Origin: Cytauxzoon felis
Lineage: Eukaryota > Apicomplexa > Aconoidasida > Piroplasmida > Theileriidae
Assembly: GCA_020283715.1 (NCBI GenBank)
Contig: JAIQCW010000312.1
Span: 25,788 to 89,787, forward strand
DNA length: 64,000 nt
Direction: 5' to 3'
A program made the translations under genes and the position numbers. Below the pieces are notes generated by a model. It saw nothing but the letters and a program-made list of their open reading frames with translations. It was not told the DNA's origin and searched no databases. Numbering within the stretch: the stretch's first letter is position 1; each line of letters opens with the position of its first letter. This document shows positions 22,734 through 33,520 of this stretch, one piece after another.

Positions 22734-23271
22734 TTACTCTTTAGAACCAACCAAACTTTCAATATCTAATTCTCCTTCAGTTTGTATTCCTAGTTCAATA
22801 GTAGCTGCAAATAGTGCCGCTGCATCTTCATCGTCATCACTATCTTCATCTTTGTTAGGATTGTGTTCTTTTCCATGATCAATGGCCGTTTTGAAGTATT
22901 CCTTCATTTGAATGGGGTCATATGTATTACCATCTGAATTTTTTTTAAAGAAAAGACCCCTAATCTTATCTCCACTCTCCTCTATTAATACTTGGCACAA
23001 ATCAACAGCTCCACTAGAAACACTGGACACGATAGTAGCTGAAAAAAAATTTATCACCAGAAGCTTTCCATAGGATTTGTTCTTTAAATTTAACTTCATC
23101 TACACCTACGCCAGGTTTAGGGCTATGGTTTATGTGTTTAAGATCGTATTTAGTATGCTCTTGTAAATTAAAATCATCAGAAACTGAATTTAGATCTAAA
23201 ACAACAGAAAGTACGTTGTACTTTGAAAGTAAAATAGCGAAAAAAGAATAGATAAGGACGGAAGTATTCAT
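22734..23271 (-). CDS. Small secreted protein with a frame change in the middle
   Basis: The N-terminal half starts at 23271 with a signal peptide (TSVLIYSFFAILLSKYNVLS) and reads KPGVGVDEVKFKEQILWKAS. The C-terminal half, in another frame, reads ATIVSSVSSGAVDLCQVLIE, then an acidic stretch DEDSDDDEDAAALFAA and ends LVGSKE. The switch occurs at an A8 run (23042-23049). A 19 bp intron (GTGATA...TTTCAG) or a one-base homopolymer error both restore the frame. The PG-x(4)-VK-LW block shows paralogy with the gene at 21875-22369. If neither explanation holds, it is a pseudogene. Confidence 0.72.
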
Positions 23272-24340
23272 TTTATTTATAAAATATATAGTGAATATAA
23301 TTATAATTTATAATCAATGGGGTGTTCATCCATAGGGTTTGTCAATAACTGAATTAGAGATTATATCAGGTTAATGACGATTCTAATTGTCACATGAGCA
23401 AGTTAATTACAAGCTAGAATTTGGATAACTTTGAAAAATCATTATAATTTATATGAATATAAAATGTGTGTACACATTATCCTTACAAATAATTATAACA
23501 ATACGACATAATCTACAGTGTTTGGTCATTCCATTCAATTCTCTATGATAATAATGTTATCTTCATGAGAATAATATCCACAAATAATAATTTTTGTCCT
23601 GTCATTTTCTAAAAAAATCACATCCCTATATACAAATAATATTCGTATAGAGATTGGTTTAAGAAGAAGACATTAATAATTTACCGTTATAAAATTGAAT
23701 TTATAAATATAATTTACATATAATAATTAATAATATAAATCATTTTTAATGTGATAATATTGAAATTTGCTTTAACCGTTTAAAAATAATTTTAACAACA
23801 GCGTATAATTTCAATCAACTCGCAGTATAAAATATAATTTTAATTATAAATCTCTCTATTATAACTCTATATTTATATTTTAATGTTTTGGATATTCATC
23901 TCATCCAGATAGTTTTGAATGCAAGACTCAATTAACAATGTCCTAATATGGGGGTAAATTTTTAATAAATAGAATCATATTTATATCATTACACAAGTTA
24001 AAATTTCATAAATATATAAAATAATTAGATCATTAAATTAAATTTATAGTGATTTAAAGGACTAAATTGGGAAATTTGGTCATGTATGGTCTGTCTTACA
24101 TAGTAAGAGATTAATAAAATCAAATTATATACTAATTATAATTTATAAATGAAATTATCAATACAATAATTTTAGTTATCTCTAAAGTTTAAAATTCAGT
24201 AGGATTAATATAATTTCCTGGGAAATTATCATATTTATAACAGTATTAATGGGGTCAATAATGATATGTAATAGGTCACATATGTAATCGTATAATAACC
24301 TTGTACTATTGTCTAATATACCTAAAGTATAATCTAATCC
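23272..24340. other. Long AT-rich gene-free stretch without modular repeats
   Basis: About 1.07 kb with no convincing coding frame, RNA gene or GC-rich module. It forms, with the two secreted genes, the longest repeat-free island near the window centre. Confidence 0.55.
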
Positions 24341-24344
24341 AACT

Positions 24345-24615
24345 GAAGTCCAATCACTATATGTTCCACTCGCCGTGGCGGCTCCTCTATTTACTTCCCC
24401 CTCCGCTTCCCTGAGATCAGCTACGGGTACTCCACTTGAGGTCCTATGACTATACTTCCGCCACGATCTCCGGGAGTGGCATTACCGTTTACGGGGAGAG
24501 AATTGGAACAGCTGACGGCAGGACGAAGAGAGGTTGGACCGTTGGTAGAGGTAACCTTAGGTGGAGAGCTGTCTGCAACACGAAGAGAGGTAGATTGGAC
24601 TTCAGTTGGAACTGT
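24345..24615 (-). repeat. Modular repeat cluster just downstream of the VPS54-like gene
   Basis: Border, H2, L, border, H3 of the CCGT/ACGG type (24485-24494), H1 and borders. It ends about 30 bp from the stop codon. Confidence 0.87.
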
Positions 24616-24647
24616 GATTGATTTTTATATAAGACATGATAATGAAA

Positions 24648-27600
24648 TTAGTTTGAGAGTTCATTTGAGAGTGCTTCGGCGAATGCGAATATTTCGAGTT
24701 TGATAGTTGTACATTGTGATAAATTAGTGATAATTTTACTACAATCATCTGAGAATTTAGTATCTTTGGTAATATTTGGGCCATTTTGTATTAATTTAAT
24801 TAAATTATCAAAAGCATTTTTGAAAATGAATTTAATTTTATCATCATTTAAAATAATTCCCGAGACATTATTAAAATTATTTTTTATTGTAGAAATTATA
24901 TTTAATATAAAAAATTCATCATCGTCATCATCATCTTTTATATATTCATCATCTTCATCATCACAATCATAACCTAAACTTATCCATGTAACTAATGGTT
25001 CCTTTATATTATTATATATAGTATTTGATATAGAATCCAATACTTTATCATATAATTTATTACTCTCCATTATACAACCCTCTGCATTAGCACCAATCTC
25101 TATCAATAATTCATGCGGTATATCATAATTTTCATCATACATATCACAATCTTCATACATCGACTCCAATTGAGGTCCAATTATTGACTTCTCCACTTCC
25201 TTCGTCTTGGAGAGAGTTTCCCCACCTGAGGTTACATTCCTGCCGTCAGCTCTTCTATTTACTTCCCCTTCCAGCTCCCGTAGATCGCTTCCAGGTAATC
25301 CACATCCACTTGAGGTTACATCATCATTAACTTCCTGTTCTTCTGGGTTGACATTCTTTGTTCCTCCGGGTAGAATTCCTGTTCTTAGGGGTTGATTATC
25401 TTCGTTCTTCCGGGTTAACAGACTCTGTTCCTCCGGGTTATCATCGCCACGATCTCTGGGAGTGGCTTTACTCTTTAGAGATAGGTAATTGGGAGAGGCC
25501 TCCACGGCGAGTGGAAGAGAGTTGGATTGGACTTCGGGTGGATGACTAATAGATGTATGTTGTGTATTGTTAGATGATGTTTTATTAATTTCGTTTGATA
25601 AAGTAGTATTTGAATGATGTTTGAATACGGATGTGGCGGTTTTGATATTGATGGGTATTATATGTATAAAGAATCTAAAGATTTCGGATATGAGTGAGAG
25701 TTTGATAAGATTACAAGTATTAATGATTTCATGTTCTAGTATTGTATTATGATAATTGAAGATATTAATACATCTAGATATAATTAATCCACCTAATGTA
25801 GGAAATAATTTACATAAATTAAGATATTCATTTAATACATTATTTAATTCAATAATACAATTAATTAAAATAAATTTATTATTATAATAATAATATTCTA
25901 TACTATCAATCCAATCATTATTAATAATATTTTTATTACAACGATTTAACCATTCAGAATAAAACATTTCAATTAATAATTTACCATCAATAATAATATT
26001 ATTATTAAAGATTTTTTCTATATTTATAATTATATTATTATTAATTAAATATTCATTTATTCTATTTATTAAATTATTATCATAAAATTTATGATTTTTA
26101 CATTTATATTCTTCTTTTATATTAATTATTATATAATTAATTACATTTTTATATATCTCTCTAAAATTATCTATAAAATTATTAAATAACTCCTTACGAT
26201 TTATTATATTAGATAAATTATATCTAAAATCATTAATATAATCATCATTCTTAAATTCATATCTATTATTACCAACCATATTCGATATATAATCATCCAT
26301 ACTCTTCAATATCATATCATCCACTATCTCCATCAATTTCACCAATATCACCATCGGATCCATCACTGATATCGAATTATACCTCATATACTCCAATGAT
26401 AATATTCCTGATGTCAACTCTCCACCTGTGGTTACATTCCTGCCGTCAGCTTCTCTATTTACTTCCCCTTCCAGCTCCCGTAGATCGCTTCCAGGTAATC
26501 CACATCCACTTGAGGTTACATCATCATTAACTTCCTGTTCTTCTGGGTTGACATTCTTTGTTCCTCCGGGTAGAATTCCTGTTCTTAGGGGTTGATTATC
26601 TTCGTTCTTCCGGGTTAACAGACTCTGTTCCTCCGGGTTATCATCGCCACGATCTCCGGGAGTGGCTATACTCTTTAGAGATAGGTAATTGGGAGAGGCC
26701 TCCACGGCGAGTGGATCAGATGTTGGACCAACGGTAGAGGTAACCTCGAGTGGAAGAGAGTTGGATTGGACTTCGGGTGTAGATGTAGGAATTGTTATTT
26801 TTGAATAAGTTGTATGTAATAATGGTTTGCATAATTCGATGATATTGAATGAATTTTTTAATAGTAGGATATTTCTGATCATTGAAGAATAATTTCGTTG
26901 TGAATTTGACATCATATAATCTTTGATTATAATTAAAATATTATTAGCGATATGATTAGATAATAATTTGGTTGGATTATAATTACCATTTTGATATAAT
27001 AAATCTATACATAATAATTTTTTAAATATAATACCAACCCATATATAACATAATTTTATTTTATTTAATAATTTATTATTATCATTGAAAATATTATTAA
27101 AATATATTTCTTTTTAGTATATAATAATGTATCCAAAGTTTTTTCTATAGAATTACATAATCTCAATACTATTAAACTATTATCTAATTTATCAATCATT
27201 GATAATACATTATCTCCATCATCATTAAAACATTCTATTAATATATAAATAGATAAATCAATAAATTTAGCTTCACATATATGTTCTATAGTATCTATAT
27301 TATCCTCCAATATTAATGTTATCAATTGAACCAAATTAAATTTATTCAATTCATCACGCAAATAATCAATCAAACAATTACTAAATAATTTAGCCAATAA
27401 TAAATTATTCATCTCTATTATACCCTGAATACAATCCGGTATCATAGATATCGCACGCAACTCCTCCAAATAATCCAATATCGTCCTCATCAATCTCTTA
27501 CGAACTATCATCTCCGATATACCATAATCAACATAATTAATACTTAAAGTCATTTCCTTGTCTTTCAGACGACTCTCCACCTGAGGTCTTCCACTTGGCG

Positions 27601-28708
27601 TGGTGCCTCTTCTAATTACCTCCCCTTCCAGCTCCCGTGGATCGCTTCCAGGTAATCCACATCCACTTGAGGTTACATCATCATTAACTTCCTGTTCTTC
27701 TGGGTTGACATTCTTTGTTCCTCCGGGTAGAATTCCTGTTCTTAGGGGTTGATTATCTTCGTTCTTCCGGGTAGAAAATTCCTGTTCTTCCTCATTAACT
27801 TCGCCACGATCTCCGGGAGTGGCTATACTCTTTAGAGATAGGTAATTGGAAGAGCTGTCTGCAAGACAAGGAGAGGTGGACTGGACCTCAGGTGGAACAT
27901 CTGATAGAGAGACTTTACGTTTGTTAGATGAATCTTCGATGGAGAAGCTGTTTGAATGGCAGTTAGATATGGAAGGGCTTTCAATTGAAATGCGATTGGA
28001 ATTAGTACTGAGGTGTATATATATATCTTTGATATTATTGATGAACACAAATGTATTGGTGAATTGATCTTTGAGTTCATTAACACAATTTAAAGATTGA
28101 TTAACATCATTGAGATGTGTACCAACTAAATCTCTTAATTGTGTATTTACTATAGTCAACTGTAATTCCAAATTGGCTAAAGAATTTGGAATCTCATCAA
28201 TATCTAAATTGAAGATGTTGTTTTTACTAATTTTATAGTCATCTCTAAAGTATTCATTAGATACAGAAAGTAGATTGTCATTAAAGTCTTCAATAACTTC
28301 ATCATTAGATGACGAATTATTATTACGTACTTTTAAATCATCTTCCAAATGATTCAATTGATTGATGTACAATATGAAATCTGATTCTTCTACTTTGGGT
28401 ATTTTCAATTCCTTTAATGATTTTACAAATTCATCATCAATAGGATCATTTTTATTACCTTCTATAAATAAATCTAGTAAATATCTATTGCCAGAACTAA
28501 TATCATCTATTGAAGCCTTGCTTAAAAATTTGGGATGTCCCCAATCTATAGATGCCACCGTTGTTATGTTAGTAGTCACATCGTAGTTTATCAAATCTTC
28601 ATCCAATATATAATAAGATTCATCATCTTCAATTTCCTCTATATTATCTTCTCTTTCAATTCCAGGATCAATTATACTCTTTAAAAATGATGGCATCAAG
28701 TTGACCAT
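24648..28708 (-). CDS. VPS54: VPS54-like GARP tethering subunit with three repeat inserts
   Basis: VPS54 belongs to the GARP complex tethering endosome-derived vesicles at the trans-Golgi. The N-terminal part (28708 on) has WGHPKFLSKASIDDISSGNR and the coiled region LELQLTIVNTQLRDLVGTHL, then KRLMRTILDYLEELRAISMI. The C-terminal part has LCKLFPTLGGLIISRCINIF and LIKLSLISEIFRFFIHIIPI, which fit the VPS54 C-terminal domain. The two halves are in different frames; inserting or removing a base at the T5 run 27111-27115 would make one continuous protein (YTKKEIYFNNIFNDNNK). Three near-identical repeat inserts are in frame. Assignment rests on helical layout and short motifs, so related tethers such as VPS50 remain possible. 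Confidence 0.55.
25160..25548 (-). repeat. In-frame coding repeat, VPS54-like gene, copy 3
   Basis: H2, H3, Q (long form), border, L and H1 on the gene strand, with codons for PLAVEASPNYLSLKSKATPR. The central part is nearly identical to copies 1 and 2. Confidence 0.92.
26415..26792 (-). repeat. In-frame coding repeat, VPS54-like gene, copy 2
   Basis: Same module order as copy 3 and almost the same bases through Q and L. Confidence 0.92.
27105..27120 (-). other. Apparent frameshift at a short homopolymer in the VPS54-like gene
   Basis: The upstream half ends in frame at 27065, while a long compatible frame begins upstream of that stop. The frames meet at the T5 run 27111-27115. No GT donor lies between the last conserved codons and the run, which argues against an intron. 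Confidence 0.6.
27572..27900 (-). repeat. In-frame coding repeat, VPS54-like gene, copy 1
   Basis: Same Q-border-L block as copies 2 and 3, with H1 at one end and an H2 variant (CTTGGCGTGG) at the other. Confidence 0.92.
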
Positions 28709-29368
28709 TTTACATACTGCACATTACACAATTATCCTTCAACATTATCAAATTTTAATTTAAATTTATGAAACAAAAACTATTTTACAAATCCTATCGA
28801 CATTATTCATTTATTTTAACTTGCGATTTACATTTTACTCCTTTTTTAAAGAAAATACATCTTCATACTACATATTATTACAATTTACATGAAATCCAGT
28901 ATAATTCAATCAAAATGTATACAATGAATACAATAATATATATATTAAAATCCTATTCTAAATATAGAATATACAAATCTATCAAATATAACAAATAATT
29001 TAATGTGTACTCCAGAGTACAATTTACACCTCATATCATCCTTCCTCTGTACAACTACAGTTAAATCATTATAATGACATATTTATGTATTAATTAGACA
29101 TTTAAATTTATTATTTTCATGTATTTCATTAAAGACGCTTAATTTAATCGAATTATAATTTCTAGGAGATCAACCCCTAAGAACAATCGTAGGGTACTTA
29201 AAGGATTGATAATACAAGTCTTTAATTTTCATATATAAATAAGTCTGTCTATAATTCTAGATTGGAATAATAAATGTAGTTTTATCAAAGATTTTAAAAT
29301 TTTCTATAGAATTTGTTGTATTTATATTAATTTTAAGAATTGTACCATAATTTTATAAATTCATTGCA
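28709..29368. other. Divergent promoter region, VPS54-like / large repeat-loaded gene
   Basis: AT-rich, with no gene seen. It contains a single stranded fragment of the Q module (see 29164-29186). Confidence 0.55.
29164..29186 (+). repeat. Isolated Q-module fragment between genes
   Basis: GATCAACCCCTAAGAACA matches the centre of module Q, with no other module around it. Confidence 0.65.
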
Positions 29369-32300
29369 ATGTTTGATTATTTGGCTCATATGTGCCTAAC
29401 TAGTAGTAGTATACCACCGGATTTGAAAGAGTATAATAAAGATTTCTTAAAATCGAAATATGATGAAATAATTTCTGAAGGTGATTTTGATCTATCATAT
29501 AGATTATCAAAGCTTTTGATATCAAAGTGTAATTCATATAATGTAAAATCATTGATAAAGTTTTCTAGATTAGATTTACGTGATAAGAGGGTTTTAGTTC
29601 ATTATAAAGTTAATATTTTACAATTATTGATGGTTATATCTAGATCTTATGAATATAATTCATTATTGATCGCTAAATCTGGATTGTTGAAATATGTATA
29701 TGAATTTGCATTATTATCTCGTACTGGTACAAATGATGGTATAAATTATTTACCATTGGGTTCTAATTATAGTACGTTGGTTGAATCATCATTAAATCTG
29801 ATCCAGACATTATCCAACGTTAATTCTTATGGTAAATTGACTGAGAATTCTGTACCATTTGGGATACGTCTTTTAATATCAAAAGCTATGAAATTGAAGA
29901 AGAAATTGAAAGCTGAAGGAATATTATATATGATTGACCCATTGAATTTACAATTAAATCGTGGTTCAGATTATGATACTTTAGGGGGAAGTTCAGATAT
30001 TATGCAAGTACTCTCAATAGAAACTAGAATAAGCCAATTACAAACTGATGTAATGAATGTTGAAGATGAAATGTATACCCTTAGTTTATTTGATACTGGA
30101 ACAATAGATAGTTTTAAATGTGGAGAATTATTAAGTAAACTTGGATTATATGAACATCAAGCAAGATTATTAATTGAACATTGCCTTGATAATGAATATA
30201 CCCCGGATTATAATACAGTATCTGAATTATATGAACATATAAAGTCACTATCCTCATTATGTGTATCCAGAAATGAAGAAAATTTACAATCCGACCAAGA
30301 ATCAATACAGAATCCTAACAACTCAATAGATTTTGAATCAAATCATACAAATGTAATTGTCAATGAGTCATGTGATATAGTATCTTCAACATCTCTTCCT
30401 CTTTCACATGAGGTTACAGCCTCGAGTTCTCCTGCCGTCAGCTCTTCTAATTACCTCCCCGTAAACGGTAATACCACTCCCGGAGATCGTGGCGATGTCA
30501 ACCCGGAAGAACAGGAATTTTATTCCGAAGAACAAACTTCAAGTGTAGTAGATGTAACCTCAAGTGGACTACCCGCAGCTGATCTACGGGAAGCGAAGGG
30601 GGAACTAAATAGAGAAGGCTGTCTGCAAGACGAAGATAAGGATATAACATCAAGTGATCTACCCGAAAGTGATCTCAGGGAACTTGAGGGGGAAGTAAAT
30701 AGAGAAGGCACCACGCCTAGTGAGAAGACCTCAAGTGGAGAAGCTCCATGTAATGGAAAAGAAGAAGATACAGAGGAGTTGGTGGATCTAACCTTAAGTG
30801 GACTACCCGCAGCTGATCTCAGGGAAGCGGAGGGGGAAGTAAATAGAGGAAGCTGTCTGCAAGACGAAGATAAGGTTGTAACTTCGGGTGAAACTTCTAC
30901 TGTAGAATATGGACCTCAGATGGATGTTCATGTTTTGACAAGTCATTTAGAAAGTGGAATGGAACAATCTGTTGAATGTGATGATGAATTGTTTATGGAT
31001 AAAAGTTCATATTCATGTTCATTGTCATCAAAATCATGTGATATTTTGAATGACGTTGAGGTATTTGCTATGATTGATGAAATATTACACGCTGATGATA
31101 CTGAAGTTGTAAAAGTGACTGGAGATTATACTTATTTAACTCAGGATGAAGTTCAATCAACTGAAGATGCCTTTGTGGAAGTTACACCAGTTCATCATGA
31201 ACACGAAGTGGATGAAGATAATGAGAAATCATCTGTCAAAAAAACACATCATCTTGTTGGTGATTTGGAGGATTCTACAGTTGTTGAATATACTTCATCT
31301 GATGATACTGAAGTTGTAAAAGTGACTGGAGATTATACTTATTTAACTCAGGATGAAGTTCAGCCAACTGAAGATACTCATCTAATTCCACATACAGGTG
31401 GAGCAAAATCTATTGATAACAGTTGTATTGAGTGTGTTTCTTCAGAACAAGAATCATCTAGAACTGAAGTATTTTCTACCCCTAGATCATCCATAGAAAA
31501 TACATATCCAACCTTTTATCACCTTTCAGATAGCTCATCATTCGAAGATTCCTCTATCAAAGGTCTATCATTCGTTCCACCTGAGGTTACCTCTACTGTA
31601 TGTCCAACCTCTCTTCCACTCGCCGTGGAGGCTTCTTCTAATTATTTATCCCCAAGGGGTGAAGCCACTCCCGGAGATCGTGGCGGAAGTGAAGTTAGTG
31701 ATGGATCATCCATCATGGGAATGATGGAAGATGGTGCTAAGGATGTGTTGGATGTAACCTCAAGTGGACTACCCGCAGCTGATCTCAGGGAAGCGGAGGG
31801 GAAAATAAATAGAGGAGGCTGTCTGCAAGACGAAGACAAGGATGTAACCTCAAGTGGATGTGTTAATGATGACATACATGTAGAGTCTTTATGTGAGGAT
31901 GAATTGATTACTATGCCGACTAATATAAGTATACCACCATCGGAGATATCTACAGATTATAATGGTTATCCATTATATAAGAATGTCCCAACAGATGATG
32001 AATTGGATAATATGTTAGATAAGATGATAAATATGGTACAGGATAATTTATCGTGTATAGATATAAAATTGGGATTGAAAGAGGATAATAAAAATAAAAT
32101 TGATGATTTCAATGCTATTGAGGTTATTGTTAATAGTATGCCAAATTTATATACCAAACCGGTAATAAAATTAATGGATGATAAAAATTATTATTATAAT
32201 TCAGAAGATGGTAATAATGCCTTCAGTTCATCTCATGGATCTTCTAATTCATCACAAGTCCATGAACTAATGCTAAATGGTGGCAATTCATTATATAAAA

Positions 32301-33433
32301 ATAACATTGTCGATATCAAATTCTATAAAGAATTAGAATACGGTCACAAATGTCTCAAAATTAATATCAAAATTGAAATCATTAATACATGTCATTCAAA
32401 ACTAACAGAATTCAATACTGATTACTCAGATTTCGAAAATTTCCCACTCAATCTCATAGTAAAACAAACACAAATCTTCAAACATAAAAAGAATTCCATT
32501 GCTACCAGAACGAAAACAGCTAACAAACAGTCACCTATCAAAGATCAATACAAACCCTTTTACACTAACATCCAGACAAATCATTCTGATTATTATCCAC
32601 CTGAAGCCCAATCCACCTCTCTCCCACTCGCCGTGGAGGCCTCTTCCAATTATCTCCCCGTAAACGGTAATGTCACTCCCGGTGATCGTGGCGAAGATAG
32701 TGATGGAATGAAGAGTAGTACTGGACCTCGAGTGGAACCCGTAGCTGATCTACGGGAAGCGGAGGGGGAAGTAAATAGAGAAGCTGTCTGCAGGACGACC
32801 TCAGGTGGTGCTGTCTGTAAGACGACGAAAGTTGGAGTTAATAATATAACCTCAAGTGCAACAATGGGATCTTCGAAGGATATGGATGATGCTGACATGG
32901 TAGATTTAGGTGATTCATGTGTTATAAATTTCCAATTATGTGGTTATGCTCCTTATAAGGGTTTACCGAAGGTGATATTATCATTTAATATAGGTGATGA
33001 TCGTCAATATTTATCACTATACTTACCATTGCCAGTGACGTCTTTCTTTATACCTAGCTTGGACTATGGATATTTGAACAATTCCGATTACACAACGTCA
33101 TTGAATATCCAGAATATATTGCGTAATAAGGTTTATTTCAATATAAATACAAAATTTCCATACAATAAAGTTATAAAAATCGCAACACTTGATGGTAAAT
33201 TTAAAATAATTGACGATAATAAGGATGATACTTGTGTATATCTTATCTCTACATTTTATACTTCATATACCGCTAAATTTACTCAAAATATTCAAGACGA
33301 TAGGAATATCTGCAAATTTACAGTATTTTGCATGATAGAAAGGAAGGATTCATCAATAAATTTACACGTATCATCAGAGTCATATACACTCGCGAATGCT
33401 GTCGCTACACTATATAAGTATCTGTTACAGTAA
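29369..33433 (+). CDS. Very large protein with helical N-terminus and adaptin-appendage-like C-terminus
   Basis: This is a single exon of 1,354 residues. Residues 1 to about 310 are helical (KVNILQLLMVISRSYEYNSL, GIRLLISKAMKLKKKL). A long disordered, acidic middle follows, built largely from repeat inserts and a 75 bp internal duplication. The C-terminal about 250 residues (GYAPYKGLPKVILSFNIGDD, YLSLYLPLPVTSFFIPS, VFCMIERKDSSINLHVSSES) resemble the alpha-adaptin appendage fold: a sandwich followed by a platform domain. That would suggest a clathrin-adaptor-type protein, but no catalytic or trunk signature confirms it. Three repeat clusters, all sense and in frame, make up about a quarter of the protein. 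Confidence 0.6.
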   Translation: MFDYLAHMCLTSSSIPPDLKEYNKDFLKSKYDEIISEGDFDLSYRLSKLLISKCNSYNVKSLIKFSRLDLRDKRVLVHYKVNILQLLMVISRSYEYNSLLIAKSGLLKYVYEFALLSRTGTNDGINYLPLGSNYSTLVESSLNLIQTLSNVNSYGKLTENSVPFGIRLLISKAMKLKKKLKAEGILYMIDPLNLQLNRGSDYDTLGGSSDIMQVLSIETRISQLQTDVMNVEDEMYTLSLFDTGTIDSFKCGELLSKLGLYEHQARLLIEHCLDNEYTPDYNTVSELYEHIKSLSSLCVSRNEENLQSDQESIQNPNNSIDFESNHTNVIVNESCDIVSSTSLPLSHEVTASSSPAVSSSNYLPVNGNTTPGDRGDVNPEEQEFYSEEQTSSVVDVTSSGLPAADLREAKGELNREGCLQDEDKDITSSDLPESDLRELEGEVNREGTTPSEKTSSGEAPCNGKEEDTEELVDLTLSGLPAADLREAEGEVNRGSCLQDEDKVVTSGETSTVEYGPQMDVHVLTSHLESGMEQSVECDDELFMDKSSYSCSLSSKSCDILNDVEVFAMIDEILHADDTEVVKVTGDYTYLTQDEVQSTEDAFVEVTPVHHEHEVDEDNEKSSVKKTHHLVGDLEDSTVVEYTSSDDTEVVKVTGDYTYLTQDEVQPTEDTHLIPHTGGAKSIDNSCIECVSSEQESSRTEVFSTPRSSIENTYPTFYHLSDSSSFEDSSIKGLSFVPPEVTSTVCPTSLPLAVEASSNYLSPRGEATPGDRGGSEVSDGSSIMGMMEDGAKDVLDVTSSGLPAADLREAEGKINRGGCLQDEDKDVTSSGCVNDDIHVESLCEDELITMPTNISIPPSEISTDYNGYPLYKNVPTDDELDNMLDKMINMVQDNLSCIDIKLGLKEDNKNKIDDFNAIEVIVNSMPNLYTKPVIKLMDDKNYYYNSEDGNNAFSSSHGSSNSSQVHELMLNGGNSLYKNNIVDIKFYKELEYGHKCLKINIKIEIINTCHSKLTEFNTDYSDFENFPLNLIVKQTQIFKHKKNSIATRTKTANKQSPIKDQYKPFYTNIQTNHSDYYPPEAQSTSLPLAVEASSNYLPVNGNVTPGDRGEDSDGMKSSTGPRVEPVADLREAEGEVNREAVCRTTSGGAVCKTTKVGVNNITSSATMGSSKDMDDADMVDLGDSCVINFQLCGYAPYKGLPKVILSFNIGDDRQYLSLYLPLPVTSFFIPSLDYGYLNNSDYTTSLNIQNILRNKVYFNINTKFPYNKVIKIATLDGKFKIIDDNKDDTCVYLISTFYTSYTAKFTQNIQDDRNICKFTVFCMIERKDSSINLHVSSESYTLANAVATLYKYLLQ
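30395..30910 (+). repeat. In-frame coding repeat, longest cluster of the window
   Basis: Borders, H1, H3 (CCGT/ACGG), Q, then three successive L modules ([39 protein letters not shown]) separated by borders, H1 and H2 variants. The L units use different synonymous codons. Confidence 0.93.
31094..31375 (+). repeat. Internal direct duplication of 75 bp inside the coding region
   Basis: Bases 31094-31168 recur at 31301-31375 with a few substitutions, both encoding DDTEVVKVTGDYTYLTQDEV. It is unrelated to the GC-rich modules. Confidence 0.92.
31570..31865 (+). repeat. In-frame coding repeat with M module
   Basis: Border, H2, H3 of the CCCC/GGGG type (31650-31659), M, border, L, H1 and border. 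Confidence 0.92.
32595..32862 (+). repeat. In-frame coding repeat
   Basis: Border, H2, H3 (CCGT/ACGG), border, L, H1, border, H1 variant; reads EASSNYLPVNGNVTPGDRG and [14 protein letters not shown]. Confidence 0.92.
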
Positions 33434-33520
33434 TTCGTTTAAATTTTGAATGTAGTTTTTATATTTTTATACATTTTTTATTTTTATAAATGAAAAGAGC
33501 CATTGTATTTCCTTATATCG

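Noticed and set aside
30520..30714. Antisense frames through coding repeats (also 31642-31875, 32650-32898, 44314-44682, 50756-50968, 58578-58814)
   Set aside because: The modules are open on both strands because of their palindromic, stop-poor makeup; no other coding evidence supports these frames.
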